Shown here in pieces: positions 24,977 through 33,683 of a stretch of DNA of 64,000 bases. The translations under genes and the position numbers were made by a program. Source of the DNA: Granulosicoccus sp036478595 (GTDB lineage Bacteria; Pseudomonadota; Gammaproteobacteria; Granulosicoccales; Granulosicoccaceae); assembly GCA_036478595.1 (NCBI GenBank), contig JAZGEF010000064.1, positions 5,826-69,825 on the forward strand, read 5' to 3'. The notes below the pieces were generated by a model. It did not search any database, was not told where the DNA came from, and saw only the letters and a program-made list of their open reading frames with translations. The number at the start of each line of letters is the position of its first letter. Within the stretch, counting starts at the first letter, position 1.

Positions 24977-26557
24977 TTAAGTGCTGGTTGAATTAGCTGT
25001 ATCAGGCTCTTCCAGCATATGCAAGGCAAATTCGCGCCCGACATCTTCATATAAGTAATACGCTCGGCAGCCCAACTTTTCTAGCTCTTCTTTCTGATCA
25101 GGAAAACGCGCCGCTACCGATAAGCGCCCTTTGTGCCCTAGCTCTTTCGCAAGCTTAATCACCTCGATGTTTTCTCGGTGATTACTCAAGCTAACCAACA
25201 GTAAATCACGGTTAGCTAAACCGGTGCGTTCCCAGAAATCCCTATCTGTTGCATCACCGTGTACACATTCATACCCTTGCTCGATCAAGCGCTGAGTACT
25301 GATGTAGCCTTCCTCTATACCCATCACATGATGGCCGTTTTCCTGGAGATGCTCGTAGGCACCACGCCCCACGCGCCCCATGCCCAACACAAACACCTCT
25401 GCATTGCCTAGGCTGCCAATTGCTTCTTCAGGCAAGCGTTTGGACTTTTCATATCGATTCAACCGTGAATAGAAGCGCCGGTATAGATCGAATGCCTGCT
25501 TGTTGACTGGCGTTGCCATTAAAAATGTAACCGACATAGCAACTGCTAGCGTCGTTACCCACTCAGTTGGCAATAAACCAGTTTGCACCGCTGTGGCGGC
25601 CACAATCAGCCCAAACTCACTGTAGTTAGCTAATGCTAGCGCTGATAACCATGATGTACGAGCCCGTAGATTGTTTAAACTAAATAGTGAAAAATAGATA
25701 ACTGGGCGTAACAATATAAGCGCTGCCAAGACCACTGCTACCAATAGCATTTCGATTGATGGGAAACCGTAGTAACCAATATGTAAAAAGAAGCCGATCA
25801 ATAACAGGTTTTTAATATTAATCAATTTTTCGTACAGCTCTTTTGATTTGATTCGATCGGCTGACGAAAACAGTACGCCTGCTAACAACGCTCCCAAGCC
25901 ACCTTTGAGCTGTAGAAACTCGAATAGCTCAGCCGTGGCTACGGCGAATACGATGCCACAAAACAATAGCAACTCACCGTGCCCTACGTTCTTAAGCAAC
26001 CTTGCAACAAGTGGCTTGAGCACCGGCAAAGCAAACAAACACATGGCCCAAGGTGATGGGTAATGCCCGCTTGCTAAAACTAAGTAGGCCACCGCGAGTA
26101 CGTCTTGTACCACCAATACACCGATTGCAATAACAGAATAAAACGAAGAAGAATCACCGCGCTCTTCAAACATTTTGACAGCAAATACTGTGCTGGAAAA
26201 TGACAAAGCGAATGCTAATGTCCAAGCAGCGTAATTATTATCAAACGATAGCGGCACATACAATAGGCCAACAATCAAAATGACTGCAGCAGTAAGCGGC
26301 ACCACAATCACCATATGTGCTAAGGCTGCGCCCCACACATAAACTGGCAATAAGGTACGTGGGTTTAGCTTCAGACCAATCGTGAACAGCAGCAGCAATA
26401 CCCCCATATTAGCGATGGGAAGAAAAAAGTCGGCATTACCTATTTGCAAACCGTTGGCAATAAAGCCTGCGACCAAGTAACCTATTAACGGCGGATAACC
26501 CGCTTTGCGTGACAGCAATCCGGCGAAAAACGCAAAAACGAGAACCAAGGCTTCCAT
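24977..26557 (-). CDS. CPA2-family cation:proton antiporter with TrkA-N domain
   Basis: 526 residues. Residues 1-380 form about 12 hydrophobic helices of the Na+/H+ exchanger fold, starting at MEALVLVFAFFAGLLSRKAGYPPLIGYLVAG. A regulatory RCK/TrkA-N Rossmann domain follows (about 400-510) with VFVLGMGRVGRGAYEHL. The arrangement matches KefB/KefC/YbaL, which exchange K+ for H+ in the inner membrane under control of a bound nucleotide or glutathione adduct. A KefF/KefG partner is not adjacent, so YbaL-like is the closer label. It is divergent from the hydrolase gene by 16 bases. Confidence 0.88.
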   Translation of the reverse strand: MEALVLVFAFFAGLLSRKAGYPPLIGYLVAGFIANGLQIGNADFFLPIANMGVLLLLFTIGLKLNPRTLLPVYVWGAALAHMVIVVPLTAAVILIVGLLYVPLSFDNNYAAWTLAFALSFSSTVFAVKMFEERGDSSSFYSVIAIGVLVVQDVLAVAYLVLASGHYPSPWAMCLFALPVLKPLVARLLKNVGHGELLLFCGIVFAVATAELFEFLQLKGGLGALLAGVLFSSADRIKSKELYEKLINIKNLLLIGFFLHIGYYGFPSIEMLLVAVVLAALILLRPVIYFSLFSLNNLRARTSWLSALALANYSEFGLIVAATAVQTGLLPTEWVTTLAVAMSVTFLMATPVNKQAFDLYRRFYSRLNRYEKSKRLPEEAIGSLGNAEVFVLGMGRVGRGAYEHLQENGHHVMGIEEGYISTQRLIEQGYECVHGDATDRDFWERTGLANRDLLLVSLSNHRENIEVIKLAKELGHKGRLSVAARFPDQKEELEKLGCRAYYLYEDVGREFALHMLEEPDTANSTST

Positions 26558-26573
26558 GGAATTAGTCTAGCTT

Positions 26574-27434
26574 ATGCCTGATAACAAACACGATCGATCA
26601 CCGATTGCGGATCGTACCAAAAATTGGGATGACGCTTATGCAAATGCTGCTCACATCCCGAAAAGTGACACGTATATAGAGCAATGGGCAGGCCAATCCA
26701 AGCAGTTTCGTGAACAACAAGTGGCGGTCGGCCGCTCTATGGCCAATATGCAATATGGCCCTCATGACCGAGAGTGCATTGATGTCTTCCAACCCGAGGG
26801 AGAACCGACTGGAATCGCAATATTTGTACACGGCGGATACTGGCTGCGGTTCTCTCAACGCGACTGGTCACACTTAGCCACTGGCGCCCTAGCGAGTCAC
26901 CACATAACCACAATGATTGGCTACCCACTATGTCCTGAATCAACGATAAGTGAGATCGCCTCTGGCATCAGCAAGGCGTTAAACGTGATTGCTGAACAAT
27001 ACCCCAAACTGCCTATTTTTCTTGCCGGGCATTCTGCTGGCGGGCACTTGGCAACGCATCTAATGTGCAAGCCAAGCGCTTTGGATCAATCGACCCAGAA
27101 AAGAATTAGACGTGTGCTCAGTATTAGTGGTGTTCACGATCTTGTGCCACTTACCAAAACAATCATGAACGAGCAGTTTGGATTGAGCTTTGCCGATGCT
27201 ACTGCGCTCAGCCCAGCGCGGCTACGCCCTCACCTGCCTTGCCCAGTGATTGCTTGGGCCGGTGGTAATGAGCGGCCTGAGTTTATTCGTCAAAACCGAT
27301 TGCTCGAATCGGCTTGGGCCCCATTGGGTGCAGACTGCCAATCGCATCTGGAACCCGACCGTCATCACTTTAATGTCATTGATGATCTTACAAAGCCAAA
27401 TTCACCCATGATGAAACGCTGGCTCGCGCCCTAA
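26574..27434 (+). CDS. Alpha/beta hydrolase, kynurenine formamidase-like
   Basis: 286 residues. The oxyanion motif HGGYWLRFSQRDWSHLA and nucleophile elbow AGHSAGGHLATHL, with a C-terminal histidine in DRHHFNVIDDL, are those of the HGGYW group that includes arylformamidase (eukaryotic-type kynurenine formamidase). It would hydrolyse an N-formyl or ester bond in the cytoplasm. No other kynurenine-pathway gene is nearby, so a general carboxylesterase role is equally possible. Confidence 0.8.
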   Translation: MPDNKHDRSPIADRTKNWDDAYANAAHIPKSDTYIEQWAGQSKQFREQQVAVGRSMANMQYGPHDRECIDVFQPEGEPTGIAIFVHGGYWLRFSQRDWSHLATGALASHHITTMIGYPLCPESTISEIASGISKALNVIAEQYPKLPIFLAGHSAGGHLATHLMCKPSALDQSTQKRIRRVLSISGVHDLVPLTKTIMNEQFGLSFADATALSPARLRPHLPCPVIAWAGGNERPEFIRQNRLLESAWAPLGADCQSHLEPDRHHFNVIDDLTKPNSPMMKRWLAP

Positions 27435-27453
27435 ATATCCAACTAGCTGGCAC

Positions 27454-28629
27454 CTAACTTGGGCTTATTGGCAGGCCCTGCTCGGCTAGCGCTAACCAAT
27501 AGCTACTACCGTAAGCGATCGCATCGTCGTTAAAATTGTACTTGGGATGATGCAACGAGTGGCTATCCCCATTACCTAAAAAGCAATAGTTACCCACGCT
27601 TGCATCCAGCATGTAAGAAAAATCTTCTGCCGCCATCAATGCCGGTGCATTTGCATCAACGGCTTCGTCACCGGCAACGGTACGCGCAACTTGCGTAGCA
27701 AAGCGAGTGTGATCGGCAGTGCTGATTGTAGGTGGATAGCCCTTGTCGTAATCAACCGTACCCTTTGCGCCATGTGCGGCAGCAACATTTTCAACTACTG
27801 AAATCAGCTGTGTTTCAGCAAGCTTGCGTACGGGTTCGGATAAAGCGCGCAGCGTGCCTCGCATGGTGACCCTCTGCGGGATAATATTGTAGGCATTGCT
27901 ATCCGACTGAATACCAGTGATCGAAATAACCACCGGCTGCAAAGGATCAACTACACGAGAGGCAATAGCCTGTATTGCATTAATCACCTGCGCTGCAATG
28001 TAAGTGCTATCAACGCAGAGTTGCGGCATCGCTGCATGCCCAGCTTTACCTTCAATAATAATATCGAACATATCAGCTGCGGCCATAATCGGCCCATCAC
28101 GCAAACCAAAATGCCCCACCGGTATGCCTGGCAAGTTATGCATGCCATACACACTCTGTATACCAAAGCGCTCAAACAAACCATCTTCAACCATTTCACG
28201 GCCACCACCAGACGCTTCTTCTGCCGGCTGAAATATCACCACAACTGAACCTGCAAATTGCCGTGTTGCACACATCGCTTTAGCAGCCCCCAACAGCATC
28301 GCGGTATGGCCATCATGCCCACAAGCGTGCATCAGACCTTCATTTGTGGAACTGTACGACACGCCAGTTTCTTCTTCAATCGGCAGGGCATCCATATCGG
28401 CGCGCATACCAATCACTTGGTTACCCGCAACCGAGCCCTTAATGACGCCAACCACACCCGTGCGACCAATCCCTTCAACCACTTCATCACAACCAAATTC
28501 ACGCAGCTTGTCAGCCACAAAAGAAGCCGTGCGGTGTACATCAAAATCCAGCTCAGGATGCTTATGCATGTCCTGGCGCCATTCCGTAATTTCAGGTACC
28601 AGCGCTGCTATTCGGGAGTCAATACTCAT
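27454..28629 (-). CDS. M20-family amidohydrolase (hippurate hydrolase / N-acyl-amino-acid deacylase type)
   Basis: 391 residues. Metal ligands are visible in HACGHDGHTAMLLGA, PAEEASGGGREM with the catalytic glutamates, and YGMHNLPG, while the dimerisation domain lies at about 185-295. The C-terminal ligand histidine is in SLHHPKYNFND. The family removes acyl groups from N-acyl amino acids, indole-acetyl conjugates or peptides. It starts 42 bases from the divergent PLP decarboxylase gene. It could in principle deacetylate N-acetyl-glutamate from the DgcN-DgcA route, but nothing in the local context shows this. Confidence 0.87.
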   Translation of the reverse strand: MSIDSRIAALVPEITEWRQDMHKHPELDFDVHRTASFVADKLREFGCDEVVEGIGRTGVVGVIKGSVAGNQVIGMRADMDALPIEEETGVSYSSTNEGLMHACGHDGHTAMLLGAAKAMCATRQFAGSVVVIFQPAEEASGGGREMVEDGLFERFGIQSVYGMHNLPGIPVGHFGLRDGPIMAAADMFDIIIEGKAGHAAMPQLCVDSTYIAAQVINAIQAIASRVVDPLQPVVISITGIQSDSNAYNIIPQRVTMRGTLRALSEPVRKLAETQLISVVENVAAAHGAKGTVDYDKGYPPTISTADHTRFATQVARTVAGDEAVDANAPALMAAEDFSYMLDASVGNYCFLGNGDSHSLHHPKYNFNDDAIAYGSSYWLALAEQGLPISPS

Positions 28630-28671
28630 GTGGTATTCTCGTCTGTCGTTTAATTGCTTGGCTCTATCCTG

Positions 28672-30084
28672 ATGGACAAATCCGATTTTGGAACATGGTC
28701 ACACGCTGCTGCTGACTGGTCAACGGAATATCTCAATACCGTAGGCGAAAAGCCCGTCCGGTCTCAGGTATCGCCGGGGGACATCCAAAAGCAAATAGCC
28801 GCCTCGCCTCCTGAAAAAGGCGAAGGCATGCAAGCCATATTCGATGATTTTAAAGAGATTATCCCTGATGGCATGACCCACTGGCAGCATCCGCGTTTTT
28901 TTGCCTATTTCCCTAGTAACGCCGCCCCTGCCGCCATTGTTGCCGAGCAACTAGCCGGCGCGATGTCGGTAAACGGCATGTTGTGGCAAACATCCCCGGC
29001 AGCCACCGAGCTAGAGATCAGCATGATGGATTGGCTCAGACAAGCAGTGGGGCTACCATCAGAATTTAAAGGCGTGATGCAAGACACCGCCTCCACCGCC
29101 ACCCTATGCGCCGTGCTTACCATGCGCGAGCTAGCACTTGATCGCAAGGGCAACCAAGAAGGCCTTTTCGGTAAACCAGCTGTGCGGGTATACGCATCCA
29201 GCCGCACCCACACATCTATTGATAAAGCCCTATGGGTTGCAGGCCTGGGCCAAAACAACCTAGTGAAGATAGATACGAAAGAAGACTACTCACTCGATAT
29301 CGATCTACTCAAGCAAGCCATCAAAAATGATAGAGAGGCCGGCATGTTGCCAGCGGGCATTGTGATTTGTGTTGGCGGCACTTCGATGGGTGCATGCGAT
29401 CACGTACGCGAAATATGTGAGCTAGCGATCGAGGAAGGCCTATATACTCACGTCGATGCAGCCTGGGCAGGCTCCGCCATGATCTGCCCCGAGTTCAGGC
29501 ACATGTGGGAAGGCATAGAGCTAGCAGACAGCATTGTAATGAACCCGCACAAATGGCTAGGCGCATCGTTAGAGTGCTCAGCACATTTCATCCGCGACCC
29601 TGCAAAGCTAATCAACACCATGGCCATAAGGCCCGAGTACCTAAAAACCTACGATCAAAAAGACTTAACTAATTTTAGCGAATGGTCAGTAACACTAGGC
29701 AGGCGTTTTCGTGCATTAAAAGTTTGGTTTCTTTTACGGGCCTACGGCCTAGAAGGCTTACGCGAGCGTATTCGTAATCATGTCACCTGGTCGTGTGATC
29801 TTGCAGAACAACTACGTGCCAATGAAAATTTTGAGATAGTGACAGAGCCTGTCCTGTCGTTATTCACTTTTCGCTTAACGCGCGAAGGTGCAAGTGATAA
29901 AGAATTGGATGCGCTTAATCTAGAGTTGGTGACGCGCATTAATAACGATGGACGAATTTACCTCACGCAGTCAGCACATGACGGGATTAGTGTCATACGG
30001 TTTATGACAGGGCAGTTTGATATGGAAGAAGCTGATATTAAAATTGCGTATGCGGTTATTGCGGACATCGGTGCCAGCATGTAG
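28672..30084 (+). CDS. PLP-dependent group II amino-acid decarboxylase (aromatic-L-amino-acid type)
   Basis: About 470 residues starting at MDKSDFGTW. GMTHWQHPRFFAYFP, MQDTASTATLCAV, THVDAAWAGSAMICPE and NPHKWLGASLECS, which holds the PLP lysine, match the aromatic-L-amino-acid/tyrosine decarboxylase group, and the length agrees. It is predicted to release CO2 from Tyr, Trp, Phe or Dopa-like substrates; aspartate 1-decarboxylase and tyrosine decarboxylase members share this core, so the substrate is open. It is divergent from the M20 gene. A small hairpin (CGCAGA/TCTGCG, 30092-30110) follows without a clear T-run. Confidence 0.85.
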   Translation: MDKSDFGTWSHAAADWSTEYLNTVGEKPVRSQVSPGDIQKQIAASPPEKGEGMQAIFDDFKEIIPDGMTHWQHPRFFAYFPSNAAPAAIVAEQLAGAMSVNGMLWQTSPAATELEISMMDWLRQAVGLPSEFKGVMQDTASTATLCAVLTMRELALDRKGNQEGLFGKPAVRVYASSRTHTSIDKALWVAGLGQNNLVKIDTKEDYSLDIDLLKQAIKNDREAGMLPAGIVICVGGTSMGACDHVREICELAIEEGLYTHVDAAWAGSAMICPEFRHMWEGIELADSIVMNPHKWLGASLECSAHFIRDPAKLINTMAIRPEYLKTYDQKDLTNFSEWSVTLGRRFRALKVWFLLRAYGLEGLRERIRNHVTWSCDLAEQLRANENFEIVTEPVLSLFTFRLTREGASDKELDALNLELVTRINNDGRIYLTQSAHDGISVIRFMTGQFDMEEADIKIAYAVIADIGASM

Positions 30085-30182
30085 ACGCCAGCGCAGATAG
30101 TTTCTCTGCGAATTTACATAAAGTGAGTCGGTTAAAACTTCTGCAGCTTTCCCAACGCAGTAGCCATAGATAGTGCAACCGT

Positions 30183-30232
30183 GGTCTGTCCCCATTTATT
30201 CTTTGGTCTGTCCCCATTTATTCCCATTTATT
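30183..30232. repeat. Direct repeat of a GGTCTGTCCCC-type element
   Basis: GGTCTGTCCCCATTTATT occurs at 30183-30200 and again at 30205-30222 with a 22-base period; a third partial copy (CCCATTTATTCC) follows. Elements containing this motif (GGGGACAGACC on the other strand) recur in many proteobacterial genomes and are often found near REP-associated transposases; that link is from memory and not tested here. Confidence 0.7.
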
Positions 30233-30391
30233 CCAGCCGAGTTTGGAGACCCACATACCGACCCTTTGGCAGTGGAAGCACTCAAGGGCTTATTCCCTAC
30301 ACGGGAGATTGTCACATTAAACGTCGATGTGCTTGGAGCAATCGGCGGTGGTATTCACTGCGCTACGCAGCAAATGCCAGCAACTGTTTAA
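30233..30391 (+). pseudogene. 3' remnant of an agmatine deiminase gene
   Basis: About 52 codons in one frame ending in a stop at 30391. FGDPHTDPLAVEALKGLFP, REIV and GGGIHCATQQMP match the C-terminal end of agmatine deiminases (AguA/PPAD family), including the catalytic-cysteine motif GGGxIHCxTQQ in slightly shortened form. The start of the homology coincides with the direct repeats, and everything upstream (about 300 residues) is missing. The stop overlaps the pyrE end by 4 bases in convergent orientation. No intact copy is seen in the window. Confidence 0.7.
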
Positions 30392-31083
30392 GCCTTACTC
30401 TGGTACTCACCACCATTAGCCTTAGACCAAGCCAAAGGATCATCGAGAAAATTCTGCACCTGCTCTAGCGTCGCCTCATCAAATCGTTTTTGAACGCGAG
30501 CCTCAGCCAACACATCGCGCCAAGTTGCTAGCCAGTGCAATTGCAAGCCTTCAGCCGCAAGCGCTTCGTGCGTACCCTCAAACACGTCGTAGTAAAAAAC
30601 AACGAAGGTATGGCTCACCTCTGCACCGGCTGTACGCAGCGCATTTGCAAACGCGAATTTGGACCCGCCGTCAGTGGTGAGATCTTCCACTAGCAGCACA
30701 CGTTGCCCCTCTTGTATGTCACCTTCTATCTGTGCATCACGACCAAACCCTTTCGGCTTTTTACGTACGTATTGCATAGGCAACTCAAAGCGATCCGCTA
30801 TCCATGCAGCAAACGGGATACCGGCCGTTTCGCCACCCGCGATTGCATCAAATGCTTCGTAACCAACATTGCGATGCAGAGTGGATACTGCAAAATCCAT
30901 CAGCGTTGAACGTATACGCGGATAAGAAATTAGCTTACGGCAATCGATATACACAGGGCTAGCCAGGCCAGAGGTGAGTATGTACGGCTCATCAGCACGA
31001 AAATGCACTGCGTCTATTTCTAACAACATGCGGGCTGTTAGTTGAGCCATCTCTTTGGGGCTGGCGTAGGAGGGTGTTTGCAT
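30388..31083 (-). CDS. pyrE: Orotate phosphoribosyltransferase
   Basis: 231 residues, slightly longer than the E. coli enzyme. VLLVEDLTTDGGSK is the PRPP-binding motif, and AIAGGETAGIPFAAWIADRF and YVRKKPKGFG carry the substrate loop. It forms OMP from orotate and PRPP. It follows pyrC by 49 bases on the same strand, giving the order mntR-pyrC-pyrE, and collides with the agmatine deiminase remnant at its end. Confidence 0.93.
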   Translation of the reverse strand: MQTPSYASPKEMAQLTARMLLEIDAVHFRADEPYILTSGLASPVYIDCRKLISYPRIRSTLMDFAVSTLHRNVGYEAFDAIAGGETAGIPFAAWIADRFELPMQYVRKKPKGFGRDAQIEGDIQEGQRVLLVEDLTTDGGSKFAFANALRTAGAEVSHTFVVFYYDVFEGTHEALAAEGLQLHWLATWRDVLAEARVQKRFDEATLEQVQNFLDDPLAWSKANGGEYQSKA

Positions 31084-31132
31084 TAGAGTTCCTGAATCGC
31101 TTACTTAAGCAAAATTTTTGAATACACGCGGC

Positions 31133-32179
31133 TTACACAACTTGCCAGTTAATATGTTGGGCTGGATCAAACACAGCCAAGGTAATCTCACCGTAAGTCA
31201 CATACTCTGGCAACTTCACAGGCTCTTTAGTACGGCGCAGAGTTATCGTTGTGTCGTTCAATGGTAAACCATAGTAGGCGGGCCCATTTATTGAGCAAAA
31301 AGCCTCGAGCCTATCCAAGGAATTTTGCTGTTCAAATAATTGCGCCATGCATGCCATCGTCACAGTGGAATTAAATACACCGGCACAACCACAGCTGTTT
31401 TCTTTAGTGTGCTTTTCATGTGGCGCACTATCAGTACCGAGAAAGAAGCGGTTATCGCCGCTGCAGGCAACATCGACCAACGCCTTGCGGTGTTCTTCAC
31501 GCTTGAGTATCGGCAAGCAATAGTAATGCGGACGTATACCACCCACCAACATATGATTACGATTTAACAGCAAGTGTTGCGGTGTAATGGTGGCAGCAAG
31601 ATTACTTTCCTCCGACGAGACATAATCCGCGCCATGTTTAGTCGTGATGTGCTCCATCACCACTCGTAGATTAGGCAGCCTCTTACGCAGAGGTTGCAAA
31701 ACATCTTCGATAAAGCGTGCTTCACGATCAAAAATATCAACTTTTGGATTGGTCACCTCACCATGTATACACAGCACAATACCGTTTTCAGCCATTGCTT
31801 CCAGTACTGGCATTACGTTATCGATGTTAGCAACGCCAGAGGCAGAATTTGTAGTGGCACCCGCCGGGTACAACTTAACCGCTTGCACATCGCCTGATGC
31901 GGCAGCGTCGATTACATCTTTCGGATCGGTTTTCTCTGTTAAATAAAGCGTCATCAATGGCTTGAACTGATCTTGAATGCCCCGTTCTTTTAATGCAGCT
32001 TCTATTCGGCCACGGTAGGCATTGGCATCAGCACGAGTGACCACTGGCGGCACTAAATTAGGCATAACAATCGCGCGCCCAAAATGTCGCGCAGTTTCAG
32101 GCACAACGGTAAGCATCATATCGCCGTCGCGAAAGTGCACATGCCAATCGTCTGGGCGAACAATTGTTATTTGGTTCAT
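31133..32179 (-). CDS. pyrC: Dihydroorotase (class II)
   Basis: 348 residues, the exact length of E. coli PyrC. The N-terminal RPDDWHVHFRDGDMM carries the HxH zinc ligands, KLYPAGATTNS holds the carbamylated lysine, ICIHGEV-type and MEHITTKHG regions give the histidine ligands, and FLGTDSAPH supplies the aspartate. It closes carbamoyl-aspartate to dihydroorotate. The start overlaps the mntR stop by 4 bases, which is an unusual partner for a pyrimidine gene. Confidence 0.94.
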   Translation of the reverse strand: MNQITIVRPDDWHVHFRDGDMMLTVVPETARHFGRAIVMPNLVPPVVTRADANAYRGRIEAALKERGIQDQFKPLMTLYLTEKTDPKDVIDAAASGDVQAVKLYPAGATTNSASGVANIDNVMPVLEAMAENGIVLCIHGEVTNPKVDIFDREARFIEDVLQPLRKRLPNLRVVMEHITTKHGADYVSSEESNLAATITPQHLLLNRNHMLVGGIRPHYYCLPILKREEHRKALVDVACSGDNRFFLGTDSAPHEKHTKENSCGCAGVFNSTVTMACMAQLFEQQNSLDRLEAFCSINGPAYYGLPLNDTTITLRRTKEPVKLPEYVTYGEITLAVFDPAQHINWQVV

Positions 32180-32619
32180 TTTATTGCTTGTTGTTTGATG
32201 ATGCGTTTGAACGCCGAAAGTGTCTCGTCAGACACGTGATGCTCTAAGCCTTCCGAATCTAGCTTGGCTGTGCTCTCACATACACCAATGGCTAAGAGGA
32301 ACTTAAATACGATGTCATGGCGCTCGCGGCTGCTGTCCGCTAGCTGCTTGCCTTTTTCCGTAAGGAATATTGAACGATAGGGCTCACTAGTGACAAAGCC
32401 ATCGCGTTGTAGCCTAGCAATGGTTTTACCAGCACTGGGCTGAGAGATACCCAAGCGTTCCGCCACTTCTACTAACCGAGCCTCACCCTGCGTGCGAATC
32501 AGGTCATCGATCAGCTCGACGTAATCCTCAGTCGCCTCCATTTGATGCGCCTGACGAACCCTCTCAAACACTTGCGCTTGCTGATCTGGGTTTTCTAATG
32601 GACGATCTGGCGACGACAT
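32176..32619 (-). CDS. mntR: Manganese-responsive DtxR-family repressor
   Basis: About 147 residues, close to E. coli MntR. The DNA-binding winged helix is in DLIRTQGEARLVEVAERLGI followed by SQPSAGKTIARLQRDGFV, and the dimerisation/metal half has SRERHDIVFKFLLAIGV, AKLDSEGLEHHVSDE, where the Mn ligands sit. It represses manganese importers when Mn(II) is high and can activate exporters. It is divergent from sitABCD by about 90 bases, and the operator-like site at 32699 is well placed for control of that operon. A GTG at 32628 could add three residues. Confidence 0.93.
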   Translation of the reverse strand: MSSPDRPLENPDQQAQVFERVRQAHQMEATEDYVELIDDLIRTQGEARLVEVAERLGISQPSAGKTIARLQRDGFVTSEPYRSIFLTEKGKQLADSSRERHDIVFKFLLAIGVCESTAKLDSEGLEHHVSDETLSAFKRIIKQQAIK

Positions 32620-32698
32620 GTCAATCACTCTGCTGCTCTGAGCCAGATTATACAGAGTCCTTTTGTTCGGGCTACTTGTATTTTTAGCTGAAAAGCAT

Positions 32699-32720
32699 AA
32701 ACTTAGCCATGGCTAATATT
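32699..32720. promoter_or_regulatory. Putative MntR box at the sitA start
   Basis: The centre is a perfect 14-base palindrome, TTAGCCATGGCTAA (32703-32716), containing TAGC-N4-GCTA as in the E. coli MntR box. I count 16 of 22 positions matching the known enterobacterial consensus. It overlaps the ATG at 32709, which suggests either repression at the start codon or a true sitA start further downstream. Confidence 0.65.
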
Positions 32721-33683
32721 TGGACAGTTCTCATAACATCATTCGGCGGGTCGGAAGCGGGCGTTCAATTGCGCAAAAATGTGCCATTGCTGGCTATCGC
32801 CACCGTGCTTCTACTCGGGTGTAATAACGAGGCATCCAAAAACGACGACGGCAAACTCACCGTGCTCACCACATTCACTGTGATTGCAGACATGGCACGT
32901 AATGTCGCAGGCGATGCAGCGACTGTTTTATCCGTTACCAAACCCGGCGCTGAAATACACAACTACCAACCTACTCCCAAGGATATCGCCAAAGCCAAAA
33001 ACGTCGATCTGATTTTATGGAACGGCATGAACCTCGAACTTTGGTTTAATAAGTTTTTGTCTCATCTAGATAACGTGCCACAGGTTGTTGTAACAGACGG
33101 CATTGTGCCGATGGGCATTAACACTGGCCCGTACACTGGCAAGCCTAACCCACATGCTTGGATGAGCCCTACAGATGCGCAGATTTATATCGATAACATC
33201 AGCGCTGCAATGGCAATAGCAGACCCTGAAAATGCAGACACCTACCAGAGAAACGCCGAAGCCTATAAAGCACAAGTTACCGAAACCATTGAACCACTTA
33301 AAGCACAAATTGCCGCCATCGATGAGAAGAGACGGTGGTTGGTGACCAGTGAAGGCGCGTTTAGTTATTTGGCACGAGATTTTGGATTGAAAGAATTGTT
33401 CTTGTGGCCTATCAATGCTGATGCGCAAGGTACACCTAAACAGGTTAAAGCCGTTATCGATACTATGCGTTCGGAAAACATCTCAGCTGTGTTTAGCGAG
33501 AGCACGGTATCAGATAAACCAGCGAAACAAGTTGCACGCGAAACCGGCAGCCACTACGGCGGCGTACTCTATGTGGATTCCTTAAGTAAGAGCGATGGCC
33601 CCGTGCCGAGCTATCTCGATTTACTACGCGTCACCACGCAAACTATTGTAGATGGCTTACAGCATGAGGGCGCGGCACAATGA
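32709..33683 (+). CDS. sitA: Manganese/iron ABC transporter substrate-binding lipoprotein
   Basis: 324 residues from the only ATG. Cluster A-I binding protein: the metal ligands fit His in GAEIHNYQP, His in KPNPHAWMSP, Glu in FSESTVSD and Asp in LYVDSLS. A lipobox (LLLGCNN) is at about residue 34-40. A TTG at 32769 would give MRKNVPLLAIATVLLLGC, a cleaner lipoprotein signal, and would leave the MntR box wholly upstream, so I suspect that is the true start; no ribosome site decides between them. It captures Mn(II)/Fe(II) in the periplasm for SitBCD. Its stop overlaps sitB by four bases. Confidence 0.9.
   Translation: MANIWTVLITSFGGSEAGVQLRKNVPLLAIATVLLLGCNNEASKNDDGKLTVLTTFTVIADMARNVAGDAATVLSVTKPGAEIHNYQPTPKDIAKAKNVDLILWNGMNLELWFNKFLSHLDNVPQVVVTDGIVPMGINTGPYTGKPNPHAWMSPTDAQIYIDNISAAMAIADPENADTYQRNAEAYKAQVTETIEPLKAQIAAIDEKRRWLVTSEGAFSYLARDFGLKELFLWPINADAQGTPKQVKAVIDTMRSENISAVFSESTVSDKPAKQVARETGSHYGGVLYVDSLSKSDGPVPSYLDLLRVTTQTIVDGLQHEGAAQ

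Noticed and set aside
27454..28629. M20 amidohydrolase as the deacetylase of the D-glutamate route
   Set aside because: Biochemically possible, but more than 20 kb away and with no shared regulation visible.
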